From positions 1-37,030 of the forward strand of contig JAILJC010000180.1 in NCBI GenBank assembly GCA_024694965.1: a stretch of DNA of 37,030 bases. Direction: 5' to 3'. The DNA comes from Lachnospiraceae bacterium. GTDB lineage: Bacteria; Bacillota; Clostridia; Lachnospirales; Lachnospiraceae. The notes under the pieces are model-generated. The model was not told where the DNA came from. It was given only the letters and a program-made list of their open reading frames with translations, and made no database searches. Positions 22,759 to 30,991 of the stretch are shown here, in pieces. The translations under genes were made by a program, and so were the position numbers. Positions within the stretch are counted from its first letter, which is position 1; every line of letters begins with the position of its first letter.

Positions 22759-24750
22759 ATGAAAGGTACGATCAAAGGTAAACTTACAGCGGCCGTTATA
22801 ATCATAGTTGCGGTCGTAATGCTTGTTTCAACATCGATAATCGTTGGGACATCAAGTAAAAATCTAACCGTGCATTTGAAGAAGGAGCTGCAGTATAGCT
22901 CAGACAAATATGCCAATTCCATCAATAGCTGGATAGAACTCCAGATGGGCCTTAATACGGCGGCGTCCGCTTCTTTTAAGGCACTTCCGGATGAGGATTA
23001 TGACAGCGCTCATATGCAGGCAATAGTTACGACCGAATCCGAAGGCCGTGATGAGCTTTTAAACCTGTATTACGGAACAGAAGACAAAGAGTTTTTGCAG
23101 ACAGATCCTGAAGCGGAGACTCCGGAAGGCTACAATCCCACCGCAAGGGGCTGGTACAAGGCAGCCAAGGCGGCGGGAACTACCATTGTTACGGATCCGT
23201 ATATGGATGTTCTCATAGGCGGAATGTGTATAACCATTGCTTCCCCCGTGTATAGGGAAGGCCAGCTCGTAGGTGTACTCGGAGCCGATTATACACTGGG
23301 ATATATAGAGGGTATTCTTAATGAAATCCCCTATGAACCGGGTGAGTACGGTTTTCTCATCGATTCATCGGGCAATTATGTCATACATGAAAATGCCGAT
23401 TATCTTCCGGGTGAAGACACGGCGGTTGCAGTATCAAGCGTTATGCCGGGGCTTACTTCTCTCATAAGCAGTCCGGGGAGCGGCGCGGTACTTACAAATG
23501 ATTATAACGGCGAGGCCAACTATTTTGTCACCTCAAAGGTGGAAGGCTGCAACTGGCTGCTGGGTCTTGCAACACCCAAGAAGAACGTAACTTCCGGCAC
23601 ATACAGCCTCATATTGCTGAGTGTGATCATAGCTGTCATAGCTATAATTGCCGTCGTTATCATCATGACCGGCCTTATCAGGCAGCAGCTTGCTCCCATG
23701 GAAAAGATGAAGGCGTTCATTACCGATAAGATCATCGGCAGCGGCAATGTAAAGGAGACACGATCCGAGGTTGAACAGATAGGGTACCTGCTCTCCGAGC
23801 TGGAAACTCGCTTTATCGATGCAATACATAAGACTAAACAGGAATCGGAATCCATCAGGGAGAAGATGCTGTCCGCATCTGATAAGATAAGCGGCATCAA
23901 TGACAGTATCCTTGAGATAAACGAGGCAATGCAGCGTACCGAAGGCGGTATCATGGAGCAGACCTCGAGCATACAGAGCATTGAATCTATCTGCAATGAC
24001 GTGACCGAAGCATCCGATTCGTTCACAAATGATACAAGGCTCATGAGTGAGAGGACAGATGAGATAATCCGCAGGGTCGAGGCTATGGTTCCCGAAATCC
24101 TTAACAATAAGAATCATGCGGTAGAGGTGACCAACAGATCCAAGAACGATCTTGAATCGGCCCTTGAAGGCGTTAAGGTAATAGAACAGATCGTGGATGT
24201 CGCTAATGCTATCCAGAGCATTGCAAACCAGACCAACCTTTTAGCGCTCAATGCTTCCATAGAGGCGGCAAGGGCGGGAGACGCGGGCCGCGGTTTTGCC
24301 GTTGTTGCAGATGAGATAAATTCCTTAAGCGTTACTACGGGTAATGAGATAGACAAGGTTAATTCGCTGATTTCCGAGGTTATGTCCAATATTAAGCGCT
24401 TATCAAGCGTAAGTGAGCAGATAATAGAGTTCCTTAATGAAAATGTGCTGCCTGATTACGATAACCTTGAAACCCTTGCCAATAATTACAGGGAAGATGC
24501 CGAGTATTACAGCGGCGTGAGCAGGGAGCTTGGCTCAGGTGCAGACAGGCTTAATGCATCCGTTACCGAGATAAGCAGGGTTATCGAGGCGATAACAAGC
24601 GCTCAGGATGCACTTAACAATGCTGTACATGATATCTCCGGAAATATGCAGAATATTACAGCATCAAGCGAGAATGTATCCGATGAGACAAGGGATGTAA
24701 TGGACAGCATCGGCACGCTGCAGGATACAACCGGAAGGTTTAATATTTAG
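22759..24750 (+). CDS. Methyl-accepting chemotaxis protein with amino-acid-type dCache sensor
   Basis: This 663-residue receptor has membrane helices at about 8-30 and 282-306 around a dCache_1 domain, then a long cytoplasmic coiled coil with the MCP signalling tip near 490-522 (NQTNLLALNASIEAARAG, AGRGFAVVADEI). In the sensor, Y125, R130, W132, Y133, Y148, D150 and D177 have exactly the spacing of the residue set that holds the amino and carboxyl groups of ligands in dCache_1AA receptors such as PctA. An amino acid ligand is therefore likely. No C-terminal CheR-tethering pentapeptide is present. The start follows GGGAGG. Its presence implies a motile cell and fits the sigma-28 site at 5381. 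Confidence 0.93.
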   Translation: MKGTIKGKLTAAVIIIVAVVMLVSTSIIVGTSSKNLTVHLKKELQYSSDKYANSINSWIELQMGLNTAASASFKALPDEDYDSAHMQAIVTTESEGRDELLNLYYGTEDKEFLQTDPEAETPEGYNPTARGWYKAAKAAGTTIVTDPYMDVLIGGMCITIASPVYREGQLVGVLGADYTLGYIEGILNEIPYEPGEYGFLIDSSGNYVIHENADYLPGEDTAVAVSSVMPGLTSLISSPGSGAVLTNDYNGEANYFVTSKVEGCNWLLGLATPKKNVTSGTYSLILLSVIIAVIAIIAVVIIMTGLIRQQLAPMEKMKAFITDKIIGSGNVKETRSEVEQIGYLLSELETRFIDAIHKTKQESESIREKMLSASDKISGINDSILEINEAMQRTEGGIMEQTSSIQSIESICNDVTEASDSFTNDTRLMSERTDEIIRRVEAMVPEILNNKNHAVEVTNRSKNDLESALEGVKVIEQIVDVANAIQSIANQTNLLALNASIEAARAGDAGRGFAVVADEINSLSVTTGNEIDKVNSLISEVMSNIKRLSSVSEQIIEFLNENVLPDYDNLETLANNYREDAEYYSGVSRELGSGADRLNASVTEISRVIEAITSAQDALNNAVHDISGNMQNITASSENVSDETRDVMDSIGTLQDTTGRFNI

Positions 24751-24774
24751 TCATTCTCAAGTAGGAAAGTATGC

Positions 24775-24819
24775 TTGAAATTATCCTGCCTGTGTGTTAG
24801 TATAAACAGGCAGGATAAT
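24775..24819 (+). promoter_or_regulatory. Promoter overlapped by a 14-bp inverted repeat
   Basis: TTGAAA (24775-24780, five of six) and TAGTAT (24798-24803, four of six) are 17 bases apart. A perfect inverted repeat, ATTATCCTGCCTGT (24780-24793) and ACAGGCAGGATAAT (24806-24819), has its centre over the -10 box. It may be an operator, or a hairpin closing the chemoreceptor transcript; no T-run follows it. Confidence 0.5.
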
Positions 24820-24824
24820 CACTT

Positions 24825-24857
24825 AACGGGCCGGATGTGACAAACGGCCCGTTTTGA
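24825..24857 (+). terminator. Terminator-like hairpin in the leader of the surface protein operon
   Basis: AACGGGCCG (24825-24833) pairs perfectly with CGGCCCGTT (24845-24853) around an 11-base loop and is followed by a short T-run (24852-24855). It could end the chemoreceptor transcript, or act as an attenuator if transcription starts near 24810. The Shine-Dalgarno AAGGAGG lies just after it. Confidence 0.5.
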
Positions 24858-24872
24858 AACAAGGAGGTTAAA

Positions 24873-27800
24873 ATGAGAAACAAACGTATTATTTCATTGA
24901 TCCTTACGGCGGTTCTCGGGATTACGTCCGCAGCTTTCCCTCAGACGGTTTTCGGAGTGGAGATTGCGGACGGTACATCATACGAAACTCTTGAGGACAC
25001 AAGTCTGTCGGAAAACTGTGAGGAGGACATTCTTGAAGAAGGCGCCCTGGATGCGGGCCTTGAAGATGCAGTTACGGAGAATAAAGGAGTTTCCGCAGCC
25101 GCGGGAGTTTCCGCCGGCGAGCGAAGGGGTATAAATGTTCAGGATACGGAAGACATAAACATTGATAATGAGCCCGATGATGATTGGCTTAAGCCTGAAT
25201 TTACCGTAGACGGGCGGATCGTTCCGGTATTTGATCCGGCCAATGCACCCAATAAGGGTCACTTTACTTATCAGCTGTCCAGGTATGATGATAAGGGTGA
25301 AATTGAAAGGGTTTTCTACTTCATTCGTGATAACATAGAGAACCTTAAAACACTTCGCTGGAGACAGTCATATTTTGACAAAAGCGGAAAATACGAATGC
25401 TATATCAAGGTTGAAGGTGCTGAAGAAGGATATAACGGGAAGTTTTTCAGCAACACCATAGATTACGTTATACCTTCCACGAGGCTTTCAACCCCGGCAA
25501 ACCTTAAGGTAACCGACAGGGACGGCGTTGAATGGCTTGAATGGGATGAGGTGGAAGGAAGCAAAGGTTATCTCGTAGACATACTGCCGGATGGCGCATC
25601 AGAAGATGATAACCTTCCGTTTGATGTCGATATAAATGAGTTTAATTTAAGTTCTTTTGCGGAAACTTACGGATCAGGCAAATATTCCATAAAAGTTTTG
25701 GCCAATTCAGGTAATATAAACGAGATACGCTGCAGTGAACCTGCATCTGTTACATGGACGCCTGCCAGCAAAATGACGGTTACCCTTGATAAGGACAGTC
25801 TTTGGCTTGCAACCGGCAGCAGTGCGCTTATAACACCTAAGTTTGCCAATGTATCGGACAAGGATGACAGGACGCTTATATGGATGACATCCGATTCTTC
25901 GGTCGCTTCTGTTGATCAGTCCGGAAATGTTACTGCGATAAATGCAGGAAAGGCCGTTATTTCCGTAAAGACGGGAGCCGGCATACCTTCAACGAACACT
26001 TGTGAAGTTACGGTATATGAGCCGATAAAGTCCATTACACTTGACCCTGAATCTGCTACAATAGGTACGGGTGACGCGTTTACCTTACGTGCGGATGTGG
26101 GAGCTTATACACCTACGGGAACCACCGTCACAACGACGGGAGGTGCCGTTGTGGTATCAGGACCGGCCATATCCTTTGAGGCTTCTGATTCAAACCTTAC
26201 AGTCACCAATCAGGGTGGCGGCAGGGCGCTTGTTATAGCGGCAGCTTCCATACCGGGTGACAAGTCAACGGTAGAATCACAGGTTATCGTAAAGTCAACG
26301 GACGGAGGCAATAAGCAGGCTATATGCAAAGTTACCATAGGAGTAAAGGCTGAAAGCATTGAGATAACTGCTCCGGAAGGCTTAAAGATACTCAATAAGG
26401 GAAAGAAACTCGCTCTTACCGCAAAGGTAACTCCCGCAAATGCGATCAGCGACAGGATAAGATGGATAAGTTCCGACAGCAGGATAGCTACGGTTGACTC
26501 AAAAGGAAATGTTACAGCCGTTTCGGGCGGAGACGTAACTATTGTTGCATATGATGATTTCAGTAGAAAACATGCATCATATGCACTTAAGGTGGTTGTG
26601 CCTTTAAGTAAGCTTAGTCTTAATGCAACAAATATCACTCTGCATTCGGGTAAATCATTTACCTTAAAGCCGGCGCCTGTACCTGAGGATGCGACGATCG
26701 AGGGTGAGGCTGTATTCAGTGTTGTAAGCGGCGAAAGCTCATATATTAAACTTGAAGGCGGAAAGATCACGGCACAGGCCCTTCCCGAGGGTGTGAAAAA
26801 GGCTGTGGTCAAGGTAGGCGTTAAGGTTAAGGATGTAACGGGCGCGGAAAAGGAAGCCGTATGCACTGTCAATGTTGTAAGTACCGAGGTTAAGGTAAGC
26901 AAGGTTACACTTAAGCCTTCTAAAGCTGACATGGGCATCGGGGCGGTAAAGACGATAAGGGCAGCTGCGGCACCGGAGTGGGCAGATAACACTGAGCTTG
27001 AATGGAGCGTTTCCGAAGAAGGAAAAATAAGCTTCACCGTAAATCCTGACGGAAGCATACGTGTTAAGGCATTAAGCGCTGGTACAGTAAAGCTTACCGC
27101 AACAGCGAAGGATGGCAGCAATAAGAAGGCTGTATGTACGATAAAGATAGGTAATCCGGTAGAAAGCGTGAAGATAGATAAATCCAAGCTTTCTCCTTAT
27201 CTGGCCGTGGGCAAGTCGATTAAATTAAAGGCCGATGTTTCGGCTGCAAGCGGTAAACCCGCTAACAAATCGCTTGTATGGACAAGCAGTGATGCCAGTA
27301 TCGCATCGGTGGATGCCAAGGGTAAAGTCACAGCTAAGGGTGTCGGAATTGTTACGATAACAGCTACTGCCGAAGAGCCTGACGGAGGTTTTGCAAAATA
27401 TGACAGCTGCACATTCAGTGTATGCGTTCAGGTTAAGAAGGTAGCACTTGCGGATAAGGCTGATAAGAAGCCTACGTTGATGGAAGGTAACAGCTTAGAG
27501 ATAAACCCTGTAATTGTGACTCCTTCGGAAGCTACATATAAGAGTATTTCATGGACAAGCAGTAACGAAGAGGTGGTGGTCGTGGATACCAAGACAACCT
27601 CAAGCGGAATGAAGTTAAAGTTTTCAGCCGTTGCCCCCGGGACCGCAAAGCTGACCGGTATCACAACTGACGGGAGCAAAAAGAAGGTTGTTGTTACCGT
27701 TAAGGTCCTCGGACGCATGCATGAGGAAGACGTAAAGCTTAATATTAAGAGCAGTCCGAAAGGCACAACCGTTACGGATAACAATTCCAAGGCAGTGAAG

Positions 27801-28025
27801 GTTACGGGACTTAGTGCCGGTAAAAAACAGAAATTTACGCTTACACCGGTATTGACAGCCAGGGCGGCTGATAAGAGGGTCAGCTTTATAAGCTCCGATC
27901 CTAACGTTGTAACTGTCGACGGGAAAGGCAAGGTTACTGCCGTCGGTACAGGGTCGGCTGTAATAACCATGACAACATCTGACGGAAATTATACGGCAAC
28001 ATGCACAATAAGCACAGTAGAGTAA
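24873..28025 (+). CDS. Secreted multi-domain Big_2 (Ig-like) surface protein
   Basis: The 1050-residue protein has a signal peptide (about residues 1-28, cleavage near VFG-VEIA), an acidic linker rich in Glu and Asp, a fibronectin-like segment (about 205-295) and eight bacterial Ig-like Big_2 domains starting near 298, 385, 492, 577, 676, 762, 853 and 953. Typical signals are LIWMTSDSSVASVDQSGNVTA and ITATAEEPDG or IWT/WTSSD-x-IASVD patterns repeated along the chain. No LPXTG, transmembrane or S-layer anchor is visible at the C terminus (ends CTISTVE). Big_2 arrays act as stalks or adhesins on the cell surface. The membrane protein gene downstream overlaps it by 25 bases, which suggests a common transcript. 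Confidence 0.9.
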   Translation: MRNKRIISLILTAVLGITSAAFPQTVFGVEIADGTSYETLEDTSLSENCEEDILEEGALDAGLEDAVTENKGVSAAAGVSAGERRGINVQDTEDINIDNEPDDDWLKPEFTVDGRIVPVFDPANAPNKGHFTYQLSRYDDKGEIERVFYFIRDNIENLKTLRWRQSYFDKSGKYECYIKVEGAEEGYNGKFFSNTIDYVIPSTRLSTPANLKVTDRDGVEWLEWDEVEGSKGYLVDILPDGASEDDNLPFDVDINEFNLSSFAETYGSGKYSIKVLANSGNINEIRCSEPASVTWTPASKMTVTLDKDSLWLATGSSALITPKFANVSDKDDRTLIWMTSDSSVASVDQSGNVTAINAGKAVISVKTGAGIPSTNTCEVTVYEPIKSITLDPESATIGTGDAFTLRADVGAYTPTGTTVTTTGGAVVVSGPAISFEASDSNLTVTNQGGGRALVIAAASIPGDKSTVESQVIVKSTDGGNKQAICKVTIGVKAESIEITAPEGLKILNKGKKLALTAKVTPANAISDRIRWISSDSRIATVDSKGNVTAVSGGDVTIVAYDDFSRKHASYALKVVVPLSKLSLNATNITLHSGKSFTLKPAPVPEDATIEGEAVFSVVSGESSYIKLEGGKITAQALPEGVKKAVVKVGVKVKDVTGAEKEAVCTVNVVSTEVKVSKVTLKPSKADMGIGAVKTIRAAAAPEWADNTELEWSVSEEGKISFTVNPDGSIRVKALSAGTVKLTATAKDGSNKKAVCTIKIGNPVESVKIDKSKLSPYLAVGKSIKLKADVSAASGKPANKSLVWTSSDASIASVDAKGKVTAKGVGIVTITATAEEPDGGFAKYDSCTFSVCVQVKKVALADKADKKPTLMEGNSLEINPVIVTPSEATYKSISWTSSNEEVVVVDTKTTSSGMKLKFSAVAPGTAKLTGITTDGSKKKVVVTVKVLGRMHEEDVKLNIKSSPKGTTVTDNNSKAVKVTGLSAGKKQKFTLTPVLTARAADKRVSFISSDPNVVTVDGKGKVTAVGTGSAVITMTTSDGNYTATCTISTVE

Positions 28026-29854
28026 AAAAAATATACTTACCAAACGGATACTGGATCCCGACCGCTGCTGCGGTCGGGATTATTCCGCTTATAACAGGCG
28101 TATACTTTTATACGAATGATGTTCTGGCCGGATACCCGTGGTTCCTTCCTTCAAGCTATTATTCGTCGGATGTTTTTCTTGCATATAAATCTTTTGCAGT
28201 TCAGATACTTATGGCGGTAATGATAATTGCCTCTGTTTTCAGGGTGCTGAAAACAAAGGAAAAGCCATGTGTTGACAAGTCGTTTCTGTTGTTTATCCCA
28301 TATCTTTTCTTTGTGGTGCTTTCGGGGATCTGTTCGAAGTATCCGGCACTTTCTTTCGGAACATCTTATGACAGGTTTGAACCCGTCGGAGTTGTTGTAT
28401 CATATGCGGTGATATGCACGTATTCATATCTGTTTATCGATTCCGAAAGTCAGCTTAAAAAAGTCATATATCTGTGCGCCGTATCTTATGCCCTGATGAT
28501 GATCATCGGTCTCCTGCAGGGTCTGGGTGCAGATCCCTTTAATACCGAATTTGTAAGCCGGCTTTTAACACCCGCCGGTATGCGTGACGGATCCGGAAAG
28601 ATAGCGGTAATGCGGTACGGGAAAGTGGCTTACTGTACACTGTACAACGAGAACTATACCGGAGTATATCTTTCAGTCATGCTTCCCGTATGTGTTATGA
28701 TCGCTTCATTACGAATAAATAAATATCTTCGGATCGCGGCAGGAGTGCTGGCAGCAGTTTCACTGTTTGTATTGTACAGGAGCGGATCGATGTCGGCCGT
28801 GATAGCCCTTGGGGTTTCGGTATTTGCGGTATTTATGTTAAGGATGTATCGAAAAATGGGTGTAAAAGCGCTTGCGGCTGCAGCCGCGGTATTTATCGCA
28901 GTCATTCTGGCCGTACTCATCGTACCCGCATTGCGATCCCGCGTAAGTGAAAAAATATCCGGAAAAAGCAGGTATCCGTACGGAAGGATAGTTGATATGG
29001 ATACAAAAGACGATGAGGTGGTATTTTTCTTCTATTCGGGGAATGAGCTGCACTGCAGGTTTGATTTTACGGATGACGGTGAGATAAGGCCCGAGTTTTG
29101 GGATAAGGAAGGAAGAACCTTAAAAACATCATACAGCGACGGAGTGTACAGTCTGGATGAGTGCTTTGAGTACGCTTTTGCCGCGGTAAAGGGTGAACCC
29201 ACGGGACAGCCCGGGGTATATGTAGCGTCATTTGTCATAGACAATCATCAGTGGCCTGTAACAAACTGCACAGACGGTACGTATTATTATGTAACATCAG
29301 GTCTGTGCCTGGTTAAATATCCAAAGATAATTTCGGCAGGGTTATTTCCGGATGAATTTTTAAGCGGACGTGGTGCCATATGGAACAGGAGCATTCCCGT
29401 ACTGAAAAAGCATTTTCTGCTGGGATGCGGTTCGAATCTTTTTATCACGGATTATCAGCAGGATGATTATGTGAGAAAAACATATTCGGTAGGCTGGGGA
29501 AGCTTTGAGTATGATGTTAAACCTCACAGCTACTATATCTGCACATGGATGGAGAGCGGATTTCCCGCATTGCTTTGCATTATTGCTTTCTTCCTGTATT
29601 ATATTATAAAAGGAGCACGTTTATACGTGAGCATCGATCTTAATGACGAAACCCTTATGTACGGGTCAAGGATAGGACTTGGCATGTATATCGGCTGCAT
29701 CGCATATATGATCATTGTTGCGGCAAATGACAGTATCGTATGCACGGCACCCGTATTCTGGGGTGTTCTGGGTATGTCGATAGCTTTAAATGAACGGCTT
29801 AATATGATCAAGGGGCAGGATAGTGGGAAGGGACAAAGAAATAAGCGAGAATAA
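28001..29854 (+). CDS. O-antigen ligase/polymerase-like (Wzy_C) membrane protein
   Basis: This 617-residue polytopic protein has several membrane helices up to about residue 310, a mostly hydrophilic, beta-rich insert (about 315-450) and a C-terminal membrane part. The Wzy/WaaL-like core is visible as SGRGAIWNRSIPVLKKHFLL followed by GCGSNLF, then PHSYYICTWMESGFPALL. Such proteins join lipid-carried glycan units to each other or to acceptors at the outer face. The ATG at 28001 lies within the end of the surface protein gene, with only a weak binding site, and no other usual start codon occurs soon after. It overlaps the permease gene at its end by 32 bases. It may glycosylate or assemble surface glycan for the Big_2 product; that is inference. 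Confidence 0.75.
   Translation: MHNKHSRVKKIYLPNGYWIPTAAAVGIIPLITGVYFYTNDVLAGYPWFLPSSYYSSDVFLAYKSFAVQILMAVMIIASVFRVLKTKEKPCVDKSFLLFIPYLFFVVLSGICSKYPALSFGTSYDRFEPVGVVVSYAVICTYSYLFIDSESQLKKVIYLCAVSYALMMIIGLLQGLGADPFNTEFVSRLLTPAGMRDGSGKIAVMRYGKVAYCTLYNENYTGVYLSVMLPVCVMIASLRINKYLRIAAGVLAAVSLFVLYRSGSMSAVIALGVSVFAVFMLRMYRKMGVKALAAAAAVFIAVILAVLIVPALRSRVSEKISGKSRYPYGRIVDMDTKDDEVVFFFYSGNELHCRFDFTDDGEIRPEFWDKEGRTLKTSYSDGVYSLDECFEYAFAAVKGEPTGQPGVYVASFVIDNHQWPVTNCTDGTYYYVTSGLCLVKYPKIISAGLFPDEFLSGRGAIWNRSIPVLKKHFLLGCGSNLFITDYQQDDYVRKTYSVGWGSFEYDVKPHSYYICTWMESGFPALLCIIAFFLYYIIKGARLYVSIDLNDETLMYGSRIGLGMYIGCIAYMIIVAANDSIVCTAPVFWGVLGMSIALNERLNMIKGQDSGKGQRNKRE
28055..28080 (+). repeat. 11-bp terminator-like inverted repeat inside the Wzy-like frame
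   Basis: ATCCCGACCGC (28055-28065) and GCGGTCGGGAT (28070-28080) form a perfect GC-rich hairpin with a TGCT loop, 29 bases after the surface protein stop codon. TATTCC follows instead of a T-run. It lies within the first codons of the membrane protein, which here encode part of its first helix. Confidence 0.7.
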
Positions 29855-30980
29855 ACGGACTTTTTCCGCTGCTTGTATCGTTGCGGGTAACGGTATAGGC
29901 AGCGGTGTCATGGCTATACCGTACTTTGTGGTGCGCGCCGGGATCGTTGGAGGCGTGCTTGCTTTTCTGCTTGCCTATCTTGTCAGCGTACTCATGCATC
30001 TTATGATAGCCGAGCTTATGCTACATGAGGACAACGTGTCGGATATCCTTGGGGTTTTTAATACATATCTTTTTAAAGGCCGGGCCGGAGGAGCCTTAAG
30101 GCTTTTATTCTTTGTTATCCTTGTGGTGGTTCTTGAAGCCAACCTTGCCGCTTATATTTCGGGTGCGGCCGATATTATCACTCCGCTCATAGCGGTAAAG
30201 GGGGCTGTTATCCGTATAGTATTTTATGTTGTCGCCGCACTTGTTGTACTTTTGGGACTTAAGGCTGTTGCTGCGGGTGAGGGTGTTACAGTCATACTGA
30301 TGACGGCCATTCTGGTAACTGCCGTTGTATTCTCGGCTGCCAATATAAACGCTGATGCAGGCATGGTAATATCCGGAAGCTTAAAAGGCTTTGCTGCTCT
30401 GTTCAGTATGATAATGTTTTCATTTTCCGCGATATTTGCCGTTCCACAGTCGGTTGAATATCTTAAGAGGGAAGTCAAGCCGGTACGCAGGTCTATTCAG
30501 CTTGGCCTGCTTATAAACCTTGTCCTGTCGGTTACGGTGGCAGTCTGTACTATCATAACTTCGAAAGAGGTGACAGAGATAGCGATAGTCGGGTGGGCCG
30601 ATGCGGTAGGAGGAACCGTCAGGATACTGGGTTCCCTGTTTATCGTATTCGCTATGCTTACATCCTTCTGGTCGATAGGGCTTGCCTCGTCGGATATCGT
30701 TTCTGTGCAGACAGGGCTTAAAGGGCGGATAGCCTTTGCGATAGCCACGGTACCCGCGCTTATCCTGACCTTTGTAAGCGGCAGCGGGTTCATGGGATAT
30801 CTTAAGATAGTAGGCGGTGCGGTAGCACTTATCATTTCGCTGATGGTCATACCGAGCTTTGTGATATGCATGAAAAACAATGATAAACCTGCGCTGATGA
30901 ACAGATTTGAAAAGTCGAAATATGCGGTCGCTTTTGTGCTTGTGATGTATCTGGTCATGGCCGTGGGATCCGTATTCTGA
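29823..30980 (+). CDS. Amino acid permease, aromatic (HAAAP)-like
   Basis: This protein of 385 residues has about eleven membrane helices and belongs to the amino acid/polyamine transporter superfamily. The N-terminal pattern VAGNGIGSGVMAIPYFVVRAG resembles the substrate-contact helix of Mtr, TnaB and TyrP, the hydroxy and aromatic amino acid permeases. A cytoplasmic loop with VPQSVEYLKREVKPVRRSI follows helix six. Import by cation symport is expected; substrate is not certain. The start is GTG at 29823 with GGGGCAGGA upstream, within the preceding gene's end (32-base overlap). It stops 11 bases before the first radical SAM gene, so it is probably part of the same unit and may feed it substrate or move its product. 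Confidence 0.75.
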   Translation: MGRDKEISENKRTFSAACIVAGNGIGSGVMAIPYFVVRAGIVGGVLAFLLAYLVSVLMHLMIAELMLHEDNVSDILGVFNTYLFKGRAGGALRLLFFVILVVVLEANLAAYISGAADIITPLIAVKGAVIRIVFYVVAALVVLLGLKAVAAGEGVTVILMTAILVTAVVFSAANINADAGMVISGSLKGFAALFSMIMFSFSAIFAVPQSVEYLKREVKPVRRSIQLGLLINLVLSVTVAVCTIITSKEVTEIAIVGWADAVGGTVRILGSLFIVFAMLTSFWSIGLASSDIVSVQTGLKGRIAFAIATVPALILTFVSGSGFMGYLKIVGGAVALIISLMVIPSFVICMKNNDKPALMNRFEKSKYAVAFVLVMYLVMAVGSVF

Positions 30981-30991
30981 AGGGGTAAGAT

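Noticed and set aside
26210-27187. 325-codon minus-strand frame opposite the Big_2 gene
   Set aside because: It is low-complexity (Ser, Thr, Leu rich), without a start signal, and reflects the repeated Big_2 coding pattern.
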